DNA of 64,000 bases from Bordetella genomosp. 13 (lineage in GTDB: Bacteria > Pseudomonadota > Gammaproteobacteria > Burkholderiales > Burkholderiaceae_B), in NCBI RefSeq assembly GCF_002119665.1, contig NZ_CP021111.1:3782001-3846000 (forward strand). Reading direction: 5' to 3'. Below the pieces are notes generated by a model that searched no databases, was not told where the DNA came from, and was given only the letters and a program-made list of their open reading frames with translations. The position numbers and the translations under genes are program-made. Shown in pieces: positions 48,701 through 55,024 of the stretch (position 1 is its first letter; each line of letters begins with the position of its first letter).

Positions 48701-49244
48701 GCAATCGGGCAACATCCAGGAGGTCGGCTTCTCGATGTACAACGAGATGCTTAACGAGGCGGTGCGCGCGCTGAAGGCCGGCGAAGAGCCGGATCTCGAC
48801 GCACCCTTCAACCTGGCCTGCGAGGTCAACCTGCACAGCCCCGCGCTGCTGCCCGCAGACTATTGCCCCGACGTGCACGGCCGCCTGGCCATCTACAAGC
48901 GTCTGTCGCATGCCCAGGACGAGGACGACCTGATCCGCATCCAGGAAGAGCTGATCGACCGCTTCGGCAAGCTGCCCGAAGCGGCCCAGACGCTGCTGGC
49001 CACCCACCGCCTGCGCCTGGCCGCGCAACCCCTGGGCATCGTGAAGATCGACGCCAGCGAGACGCAAGCCCTGATGCAGTTCGGGCCGAAGACGACGGTG
49101 GAACCGGTGCGCATGGTCGAATTGGTGCAGAAGCAGCGGCACATCCGGTTCTCGGGGCAGGACCGGCTGCGGGCCGAAATCAAGGCGCCGCAGATCCAGG
49201 CTCGGGTGGATGCGGTGCGGGGCGTTCTCCGCGCATTGCGGTAA
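45777..49244 (+). CDS. mfd: Transcription-repair coupling factor
   Basis: An ATP-dependent translocase that removes stalled RNA polymerase and recruits UvrA. It has 1,155 residues. The UvrB-like N-terminus has QLPDWETLPYDAFSPHQD. The RNA-polymerase-interaction domain is around VVHAQHGIGRYHGLVNM, and the helicase core has Walker A GDVGFGKTEVA (near residue 640), the DEEH box in IIDEEHRFG, and TATPIPRTLGMSL. RG motifs (GLAQLHQLRGRVGRS) and the C-terminal D7 domain follow. No Shine-Dalgarno sequence precedes the ATG. The call is secure. Confidence 0.97.
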   Translation: MSDSLSSPARLPATAATLAALKPGSRYAQPRPPGSADGWLLADLAMQGGQPLVVFTADPLEAQRLAEEIPLYAPKLRVRQLPDWETLPYDAFSPHQDLISQRLNTLHALMQREVDVLTVPVTTALYRLAPPSFLAAYTFSFRQKDRLDEAALRAQLTLANYTHVTQVTAPGEFCLRGGLIDLFPMGSVLPYRLDLFDDEIESIRSFDVDTQRSLYPVGDVQLLPGREFPMDEEARNRFRARFREVFEGDPSRAVPYRDMGNGIAFAGVEYYLPLFFDQTATLFDYLSPGTVTVTLGDIDDAIHRFAQDTDSRYQFLKSDRERPVLPPDALFLDGEGLYEHFRAFPRLVLSGERSHPDFAAAPDVSVSRRADDPVMRLRALLARPGMRVLLCADSAGRRETLVQMLAEHGIAPDLQAESVQAYLDSDAHFGLAVAPLSAGFVIPEPGQPNAGLAFLTESDLYPGHATARRGRRTQERTSNVEAMVRDLAELRAGDPVVHAQHGIGRYHGLVNMDMGEGEMEFLHLEYANGSTLYVPVSQLHVIARYSGADPEAAPLHQLGSGQWDKARRKAARQVRDTAAELLALYAQRAAREGYSFKLPLSDYEAFAEGFGFEETPDQSAAIQAVILDMTSGRPMDRLVCGDVGFGKTEVALRAAFLAIANGKQVALLCPTTLLAEQHAQTFSDRFADWPVRVVELSRFRSSKEVAAAVEGINEGKVDIVIGTHKILSKDVRFKRLGLVIIDEEHRFGVRQKEALKALRAEVDVLTLTATPIPRTLGMSLEGIRDFSVIATAPQKRLAIKTFVRREDGSTVREALLRELKRGGQAYFLHNEVETIHNRRARLEELVPEARIGVAHGQMPERELEQVMKGFYQQRYNVLLCTTIIETGIDVPSANTIVIHRADRFGLAQLHQLRGRVGRSHHQAYAYLLTPGEDAITANAKKRLEAIQAMEELGSGFYLAMHDLEIRGTGEILGDSQSGNIQEVGFSMYNEMLNEAVRALKAGEEPDLDAPFNLACEVNLHSPALLPADYCPDVHGRLAIYKRLSHAQDEDDLIRIQEELIDRFGKLPEAAQTLLATHRLRLAAQPLGIVKIDASETQALMQFGPKTTVEPVRMVELVQKQRHIRFSGQDRLRAEIKAPQIQARVDAVRGVLRALR

Positions 49245-49357
49245 TCGAGCGTGCGGTCGTGCTCTTCCTTGGCGTAGCGTGGCATGACTGTCTGTCTGGT
49301 AATCTTGCTTCGCTGTGAGGCTGTGTGGCTATGGCGGCTGGTTTGGGTTCTTTTGCC

Positions 49358-49489
49358 GCCTCTGCATGGCGTGCGGGGCCGAGCCGGCCAAGTCGGTCGG
49401 CTCGGGCGCGCCATCAGGCGCCCTCGGCCCCCTGCGGGGGCTTCCCTCCCTCCAATTGGCCGTCACGTCCCCGCACGCCATGCAGAGGC
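49358..49489 (+). repeat. Hairpin element copy A (conserved core, own 21-bp arms)
   Basis: The perfect 21-bp arms are 49358-49378 and 49469-49489. They enclose a 90-bp core. The core opens with GCCGGCCAAGTCGGTCGGCT and later CTTCCCTCCCTCCAATTGGC; the first block continues identically with copy B for 47 bp. An inner hairpin CCCCTGCGGGG sits between the two conserved blocks. GGCCAA near one core end and TTGGCC near the other can also pair, extending the stem. Arms and inner hairpin differ in sequence from copy B although both pair perfectly. Confidence 0.75.
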
Positions 49490-49692
49490 TGAAATGTACG
49501 CAAGCCATCGGACACCATTGCCGTGATGAGCGCACGTCGGCGCATTCAGGCAGTGGAATGGGGCCGTCAGCGAGAGGCGAAGCGGCTTTGCCCACGTCGA
49601 CATGCCGATGAAAGCAGTGAAAACGGACGTTGGCATACACCTGGACGTCCGCATGCAGATGAAAAAAGGGCCTCCGCATGCCGTTGGTTTGA

Positions 49693-49822
49693 GTCCTTGT
49701 CCGGTCTCGGCGGCCGTGCCGGCCAATTGGAGGGAGGGAAGCCGCGTAGCGGCCGAGGGCGCCTGATGGCGCGCCCGAGCCGACCGACTTGGCCGGCACG
49801 GCCGCCGAGACCGGACAAGGAC
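49693..49822 (-). repeat. Hairpin element copy B (same core inverted, own 32-bp arms)
   Basis: The perfect 32-bp arms are 49693-49724 and 49791-49822; two more base pairs extend the stem inward. Read on the minus strand the core equals copy A through a 47-bp block, then has inner hairpin CCGCTACGCGG in place of CCCCTGCGGGG, then the shared CTTCCCTCCCTCCAATTGGC. The arms share no useful similarity with those of copy A. Covarying stems around a fixed core suggest selection on structure. Confidence 0.75.
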
Positions 49823-49930
49823 GCTTCAAGAACGACATCGACACCCAGACTTCACGACAGCATCCGTATCACCAAAGCACCCGCAACAAGAACGCCAAGT
49901 TCACGACGACACGACACACAAGATAGACCC

Positions 49931-50791
49931 ATGACCCAGATCCACCTCGTCATCCAATCCCCCGCCCTGGCCGCCGAACACGCCGAGCAACTGGCCGCAC
50001 TGTCGCAAGCGCAGGGGGTGGCCCGGTTGAGCACTACTGCGGCGCGGTTGATGGATGTGCAGGCCGATGCGCAGACCCGCGACGAAGTGCGCGACTGGAG
50101 CGAAGCGCATGGCGTGGATGCCGCGTTCGTGCCGGCCGGGCGGCGCCTGTCCGATTGCCGCGTGCTGGCCATGGACATGGATTCGACGCTCATCAATATC
50201 GAGTGCATCGACGAGATCGCGGCATGGGCGGGACGCGGCGAGCAGGTGGCGCAGATCACGGAGGCCGCAATGCGCGGCGAGATCAAGGACTTCGCCGAAA
50301 GCCTGCGCCGCCGCGTGGCGCTGCTGCAGGGCGTGCCGGCGAAGGCGCTGGAACGCGTGTATGAGGACAAGCTGCGCCTTAACCCCGGCGCCGAGCGGCT
50401 GCTGGCCTCGGCGCGCGATGCGGGCATCAAGACGCTGCTGGTGTCGGGCGGCTTCACGTTCTTCACGGGCCGGCTGCGCGAGCGGCTGCAACTGGACAGC
50501 GCCCACGCCAACACGCTCGAGATCGGCGAGGACGGCCGGCTTACCGGGCAGGTGCTGGGCGACATCCTGGATGCGGATGCCAAGGCCAGGCACCTGGCCG
50601 CCTTCGCGCAGCAGCATGGCGCGCAGCCCGAACAGATCATCGCGTTGGGCGATGGCGCCAATGACCTGAAGATGCTCGCCCTGGCGGGCTATGCCGTCGC
50701 CTACCATGCCAAGCCCATCGTGCGCCGCCAGGCGCCCTACGCGCTGAATGTCTCGGGCCTGGACGGCGTGCTGAACTGGTTCGAAGGCTGA
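49931..50791 (+). CDS. serB: Phosphoserine phosphatase
   Basis: The last step of serine synthesis, a HAD-superfamily hydrolase of 286 residues. An N-terminal ACT-like region (1-75) precedes the catalytic part. The nucleophile Asp82 and acid Asp84 are in MDMDSTLINIECIDE, motif II is VSGGFTFF, and motif III/IV is ALGDGANDLKML. The ATG at 49931 gives MTQIHLVIQSPALA. It lies after the repeat-rich spacer and 33 bp before a LysR regulator. The call is firm. Confidence 0.95.
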   Translation: MTQIHLVIQSPALAAEHAEQLAALSQAQGVARLSTTAARLMDVQADAQTRDEVRDWSEAHGVDAAFVPAGRRLSDCRVLAMDMDSTLINIECIDEIAAWAGRGEQVAQITEAAMRGEIKDFAESLRRRVALLQGVPAKALERVYEDKLRLNPGAERLLASARDAGIKTLLVSGGFTFFTGRLRERLQLDSAHANTLEIGEDGRLTGQVLGDILDADAKARHLAAFAQQHGAQPEQIIALGDGANDLKMLALAGYAVAYHAKPIVRRQAPYALNVSGLDGVLNWFEG

Positions 50792-50824
50792 CGCGCCTCC
50801 CGGGCGCGAGCGGCGGACAGGCAC

Positions 50825-51733
50825 ATGGATTTCACGCTCAAGCAGGTCGAGACCTTCCGTACGGTCTACGAGACCACCAGCGTCTCCGATGCCGCCCGGC
50901 GCCTGGGCGTGTCGCCCGCGTCGGTCAGCGCCACGCTCGGCACGCTCGAAGCGGCGCTGGACCTGCGGCTGTTCGACCGCACGCGCCAGCGACTGGTGCG
51001 TACGCCCGAGGCCGACCTGCTGTACGAGGAAGTGCGCCGCCTGAACGTGGGGCTGTCCGCCCTGAGCCGGAAGGTGGCCGAGATCAAGGGCACGGCGCAG
51101 CCCCGGCTGCGATTGGGCAGCATTCATGCATACAGCGGCGCGTTGATCCGCGACGCGTTGCCGCGCTTTCGCCAGCGCTATGGCCAGACGCCGCTGTATC
51201 TGCAGTTGCGCGACTCGAACATCCTGCGCGACATGGTGGTGGCGGGCGAGCTCGACATGGCGCTGGTGGCCGACGAGTCCGAACTCGACGGGCTGCTGGG
51301 ATATTGCCTGGCCAGGCTGAAGGCGGTGGTGGTGTTTCCGCGCGGCCATCCGTTCGGCCGGCGCGCGACGCTATGCGCGCAGGACCTCGGCGACGCGGAC
51401 CTGATCGTGCTGAATGCGCATGACGCATCCCGCCGCCGCCTGGATGCGTGGCTGGCGGATGCGGGCGTCTCGGTGCACTGCGCCATCGAGACGCCCTATT
51501 CCAACACCATCTGCCAGCTCGTGGCGGCCGGCCATGGCGTGGGCATCGCCAATCCGGCCTCGCTCACGCCGCAGGACGCGCAGCAGCTGGACTATCGCGT
51601 GCTGGACGGACCCGCGCATTTCGAATGCCACATGATCCTCAACGCCAACCGGCCGCTTTCGGCGGCGGGCAAGCATTGCGCGAGCTGCCTGCGCGAGGCG
51701 ATCGCGCCGCTGGTGGCGCGCTTCGGCGCCTAG
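50825..51733 (+). CDS. LysR-family transcriptional regulator
   Basis: A 302-residue regulator. The N-terminal winged helix-turn-helix (TLKQVETFRTVYETTSVSDA-ARRLGVSPASVSATL) is followed by a periplasmic-binding-type effector domain beginning RLRLGSIHAYSGALI. It points toward the convergent catabolic cassette (51757-54854), whose promoter region has a T-N11-A box (54958-54978). Control of that cassette is a reasonable inference, but LysR genes usually sit divergent from their targets. The effector is unknown. Confidence 0.9.
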   Translation: MDFTLKQVETFRTVYETTSVSDAARRLGVSPASVSATLGTLEAALDLRLFDRTRQRLVRTPEADLLYEEVRRLNVGLSALSRKVAEIKGTAQPRLRLGSIHAYSGALIRDALPRFRQRYGQTPLYLQLRDSNILRDMVVAGELDMALVADESELDGLLGYCLARLKAVVVFPRGHPFGRRATLCAQDLGDADLIVLNAHDASRRRLDAWLADAGVSVHCAIETPYSNTICQLVAAGHGVGIANPASLTPQDAQQLDYRVLDGPAHFECHMILNANRPLSAAGKHCASCLREAIAPLVARFGA

Positions 51734-51756
51734 GATCCGGCTCCTCGCGACCTGGC

Positions 51757-52860
51757 CTAGATGCCGCGCCGGCCGTCCGAGGTCAGCAACAGCACCACGC
51801 GGCTCTCGCCGTCCACCACGCCGCGCGACGACAACTGGCGCAACGCCGCCAGCGCGGCCGACGACGACAGCTCGGTCTGGAGGCCCATGGCCGCCAGTTG
51901 CCGATGCGCCGCGCGCGCGTCGGCATCGGACACGTCCAGGGCCTGGCCGCCGGTGTCCCGCACCGCATGCACCGCCTGCAAGGTCGAGGTGACGCCGCCG
52001 ATGGAGTACTGCGACGTCGAGCCGTCGCGGTGCGCGCGCACGTCGCCGCCCTCCAGCACCTGGGACAGCCGGGCGTAGGGTTCGACGGCATGCAGACGCG
52101 GCAGGCGATCGATCCGCCCGCTGGCAAGCAGGTACTGCCATCCCAGCAGCATGCCCCACATCAGGTCGCCTCTGGCGGTGGGCACCACGATGTCGGTGGG
52201 CAGGCCGCACGCGTCCAGCAGTTCTTGCGCCAGGGGCTTGTACCCCTCGACACCGTAGGCATGTGTGCCCACGGGCGGGTCCAGATAGTTGGTGCCCGCG
52301 AATGCCCCGGTCTCGCGGCACAGCCTGGCCACGTGATGCCAGCGCGCCAGGCTGTCGTCGAAGGGCGTCAGGCGGGCGCCGAAGCGCAGCATCGCGTCGC
52401 GCTGCGGATCGGGGCAGGACGGCGCCACCGCGATCTCGATGGGCAGTCCGGCCGCGGCGCAGTAGGCGGCCAGCGCCACACCGCCGTTGCCGCTGGACGC
52501 CGCCGCCATGCCGGGCGCGCCGGCCAGCACCGCGCGCGATACCAGCTGCGCCGCCATCCGGTCCTTGTGCGTGCCCGTGGGATTGCCGCTCTCGCATTTC
52601 AGCCAGACCTGGGCCAGGCCATGCTCACGCGCCAGCGACTGCGCCGGCAGGCAGGGCGTGGCGCCTTCGCCCAGGCTGAGGGCGTCGAGCACCGGCATGG
52701 GCATGCCGCCATCATCATGATGCGCATACTCGCAGCGCAGGGAACTGGGATGCCCCTGCGCCAGGCAGACCGGACAGCCCTCGGGATAATCGCCCGGCGG
52801 CAGGCGATGGCCGCAACGCAGGCAGCTCAGCCCGGCCAGATGGGGATTCATGCGCATCAT
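51757..52860 (-). CDS. Threonine synthase-like PLP-dependent enzyme with zinc-ribbon start
   Basis: A 367-residue fold-type II PLP enzyme. The N-terminus has a putative zinc ribbon, CLRCG then CPVC (about residues 13-31), as in some threonine synthases. The PLP lysine is in GNPTGTHKDRM, and the substrate and phosphate-loop region is ASSGNGGVALAAY. The ATG at 52860 overlaps the stop of the aspartoacylase-like gene. A real threonine synthase would be expected with hom or thrB. Here the context is a Bug transporter and a deacylase, so a lyase or elimination step on a beta-substituted amino acid is likelier. The exact reaction is unknown. Confidence 0.8.
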   Translation of the reverse strand: MMRMNPHLAGLSCLRCGHRLPPGDYPEGCPVCLAQGHPSSLRCEYAHHDDGGMPMPVLDALSLGEGATPCLPAQSLAREHGLAQVWLKCESGNPTGTHKDRMAAQLVSRAVLAGAPGMAAASSGNGGVALAAYCAAAGLPIEIAVAPSCPDPQRDAMLRFGARLTPFDDSLARWHHVARLCRETGAFAGTNYLDPPVGTHAYGVEGYKPLAQELLDACGLPTDIVVPTARGDLMWGMLLGWQYLLASGRIDRLPRLHAVEPYARLSQVLEGGDVRAHRDGSTSQYSIGGVTSTLQAVHAVRDTGGQALDVSDADARAAHRQLAAMGLQTELSSSAALAALRQLSSRGVVDGESRVVLLLTSDGRRGI

Positions 52861-53849
52861 TGGAACCGCTCCGCCAACGAGGCAAACGAGGCGGCCGGGG
52901 CGACCTGCGCCAGGCAATCGCCGGGTTGGCTGTCGGCCAATGCGCGCAGGCACACCACCACGCCGGCCTGCGGGGCGGCGATCTCGCGCGCACCGTGCTC
53001 GGGTTGCGTGGGCCGGATCAATGCGCCCAGTGTGTCGCCCGCCTGCACGGCGCCGCCCAGCGACACCTGCGGCACGAATACCCCTCGGTCCTGCGTGCGC
53101 AGGGTGGCGCAGGGCTGCGAGAGATCGTATACGGCGGGCTCCAGGGCGGCGCCGCGGCCCCGTGGAGGAGGATCGACCATACCGAGTACGGCCAGGCAGC
53201 CGAGCATGCCGTCGCGGCAGGCCTGCACCAGCGCATGCGTGGTCTCGCCGCCTCCGCCGATTTCCGCGCTCAGCCTGGCCACGCCATGGCGGTGCGCCGC
53301 GGCGGGCATGGAGCCGGTTTCGCCGCTATGGAAATAAAAGCAATGCGGCAGACCGAACGCGGCGGCCAGCTCGCCCAACAGCGGGTTCCACGGCGCATCC
53401 TGGTAGCGCGTGACCACGCTGCCGGGCAGGTAGCGCAGCGACGCGCCGCCGCTGTGCACGTCCACCAGCACCTGCACCTTGGACAGCACCCGGGCCTCGA
53501 GCGCGGCGGCGACGGCTTCGGTGTAGCCCCGCACGGGATGTCCCAGGAAAGCGCGATTGAGATTGCCGCCGTCGGACGGGGAAAGCCGTGTGGCGGCCAT
53601 GGAGGCTTCGGCATTGGCCGCGGGCAGCAGGTACACCTTGCCTCGCTGCAACATGCCCGGCAGCCGATGCCACAGGTCCAGCACCGCGGCCTGTCCTTCC
53701 CACTCGTCGCCATGCACGCCCGCCATCAGCGCCACGGATGGTCCCGCCCCGGCGTCCACGCACAGTACCGGGACGTTGACCTGCCGATAGGCCGAGGCGT
53801 TGGTGGGGGCCGCGCAGGAAAAATCCTCGCGGCTGACTTTGGCTGGCAT
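52857..53849 (-). CDS. Succinylglutamate desuccinylase/aspartoacylase family deacylase
   Basis: A 330-residue zinc carboxypeptidase-like (M14) amidohydrolase. Zinc ligands are His46 and Glu49 in GVHGDEWEG and a later His in VDVHSGG; GGNLNRAFLGHP gives the Arg/Asn substrate site. A C-terminal beta domain (REIAAPQAGVVVCL) is typical of the DoeB-like branch, which deacylates N-acetyl-diaminobutyrate in ectoine breakdown. It lies between the Bug protein and the PLP enzyme, so it probably releases a free amino acid from an N-acyl compound. The substrate is unknown and no ectoine hydrolase is near. Confidence 0.85.
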   Translation of the reverse strand: MPAKVSREDFSCAAPTNASAYRQVNVPVLCVDAGAGPSVALMAGVHGDEWEGQAAVLDLWHRLPGMLQRGKVYLLPAANAEASMAATRLSPSDGGNLNRAFLGHPVRGYTEAVAAALEARVLSKVQVLVDVHSGGASLRYLPGSVVTRYQDAPWNPLLGELAAAFGLPHCFYFHSGETGSMPAAAHRHGVARLSAEIGGGGETTHALVQACRDGMLGCLAVLGMVDPPPRGRGAALEPAVYDLSQPCATLRTQDRGVFVPQVSLGGAVQAGDTLGALIRPTQPEHGAREIAAPQAGVVVCLRALADSQPGDCLAQVAPAASFASLAERFQ

Positions 53850-53897
53850 GCGAACCTCGCTTCGTAAGCTAGATGAATGTGCGGGAATGCGCTGGCG

Positions 53898-54854
53898 TCA
53901 TTCCATCGTGGCGGTCTTGATCACCTGCTCCCACTTCGGCAGCTCGACCCGGATCTGCTCCGCGACCTGCGCGGGCGTGCCGCCCAGCGCCGCCTGCGAG
54001 CGGGTGCGCAGCTCGGCCGCCACCTTCTCGCTGCGCAGGGCGTCGTTCAAGGCCGCATTGAGTCTGGCGATGACAGCAGGCGGCGTGCCCGCGGGCGCCA
54101 TCAGCGCGCTCCATGCGCCCTGCTCGTATCCCGGGTAGCCCAGTTCCGCCACCGTGGGAATGTCGGGCGCCGCCTCGGCGCGCGTGCGCGTGGTGACGGC
54201 CAATGCGCGCATCTTGCCCGCCCGGATGTTGGCCAGCAGCGGCGGCAGATTCTCCATCATGGCATCCACGTGGCCGCCCAACACGTCGGTCACCTGGGCG
54301 GCCGTGGTGCTGTAGGGAATGTGCCGGATCTGCGCGCCGGTCTGCGCGGTGAACAGGCGCACGCCGACTTCGCTAGTGGTGCCCGGGTCGGCCGAAGCCA
54401 TGGTGATGGTCTGCGGCGCCTTCTTGCTGGCGTCGATGAATTCGGCCAGGCTCTTGTACGGCGACTGGCTGCCCACCACGATCACGTTCGGCGTCTCGGC
54501 GATCAGCCCCACCGGAGCAAGGTCCTTGTCTATGTCGTACAGCTGGCTCTTGAACAGGAAGCGGTGCAGCACCAGGGTGCCCACGTGGGCATAGCCCAGC
54601 GTATAGCCATCCGGCTTGGCGCGCACCAGGGCTTGCGTGCCGATGCGGCCGCCCGCGCCCACGCGGTTCTCCACCACCACCGGCTGGCCCAGTGTGCGGC
54701 TCATCTCCTGCCCCACCAGCCGCGCGGTGATGTCGGCATTGCCGCCGGCGGCGGCGGGCACCAGGATGGTGATGGCGCGTTGCGGATAGTCGTCGGCGTG
54801 CGCCGTACCGAGGGCCAGCAGGCAAGCGGCCAGCCCCAAGGCGATGGTCTTCAT
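53898..54854 (-). CDS. Tripartite tricarboxylate transporter substrate-binding protein (Bug/TctC family)
   Basis: A 318-residue periplasmic binding protein and first gene of the catabolic cassette. Signal peptide about 1-20 (ending AHA-D), then YPQRAITILVPAAAGGNADI, which replaces the usual PFPPGG with PAAAGG, and VENRVGAGGRIGTQALVRA. The late EAAPDIPTVAELGYPGYEQG is standard. Partner membrane subunits are not in the window. Its ligand is probably the N-acylated substrate of the next gene; this is inference. Confidence 0.9.
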   Translation of the reverse strand: MKTIALGLAACLLALGTAHADDYPQRAITILVPAAAGGNADITARLVGQEMSRTLGQPVVVENRVGAGGRIGTQALVRAKPDGYTLGYAHVGTLVLHRFLFKSQLYDIDKDLAPVGLIAETPNVIVVGSQSPYKSLAEFIDASKKAPQTITMASADPGTTSEVGVRLFTAQTGAQIRHIPYSTTAAQVTDVLGGHVDAMMENLPPLLANIRAGKMRALAVTTRTRAEAAPDIPTVAELGYPGYEQGAWSALMAPAGTPPAVIARLNAALNDALRSEKVAAELRTRSQAALGGTPAQVAEQIRVELPKWEQVIKTATME

Positions 54855-54957
54855 GGTGATTCCCCTGTCGTATGTGCGTCGCGGCCCGCGCGTGTCTCGC
54901 GCAGGTGAGGCATTGTGGCAAGCGGGCGCCGCGCTGCCGTTCAGGCGAATCGAATGC

Positions 54958-54978
54958 TTGTTAGGTTCAGCTTAACAA
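54958..54978. promoter_or_regulatory. LysR-type T-N11-A box upstream of the Bug cassette
   Basis: TTGTTA (54958-54963) and TAACAA (54973-54978) form a perfect 6-bp inverted repeat with 9-bp spacing. It contains T (54962) and A (54974) separated by 11 bp, the LysR pattern. It lies about 104 bp before the Bug ATG. The nearby LysR regulator (50825-51733) is the obvious candidate to bind here. Confidence 0.45.
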
Positions 54979-55024
54979 CAGGCGCGCCGCTTCCGCCGCG
55001 CAGCACACTGGCCGCGTCCCGGCG

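Larger units (their letters stand above)
49245..49930. other. Repeat-rich spacer between mfd and serB
   Basis: This 686-bp gap has two related hairpin elements in opposite orientation (49358-49489 and 49693-49822), described separately, joined by about 200 bp of mixed sequence. Short frames occur throughout on both strands but arise from the repeats and have no family resemblance. The last 100 bp before serB are A/C-rich (for example CACGACACGACACAC) and probably carry the serB promoter and leader. No transposase or RNA gene is recognised. Confidence 0.65.

Noticed and set aside
45789..49142. Open frame of about 1,117 codons antisense to mfd
   Set aside because: It is the complement of a clear Mfd protein; no domain or start signal supports it.
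49329..49844. Short minus-strand frames between mfd and serB
   Set aside because: They arise from the two repeat copies and have repeated low-complexity translations.
49523..49930. In-frame extension of serB upstream through the spacer
   Set aside because: It reads through hairpin copy B and gives Arg/Pro-rich sequence unlike SerB; the ATG at 49931 fits the family.
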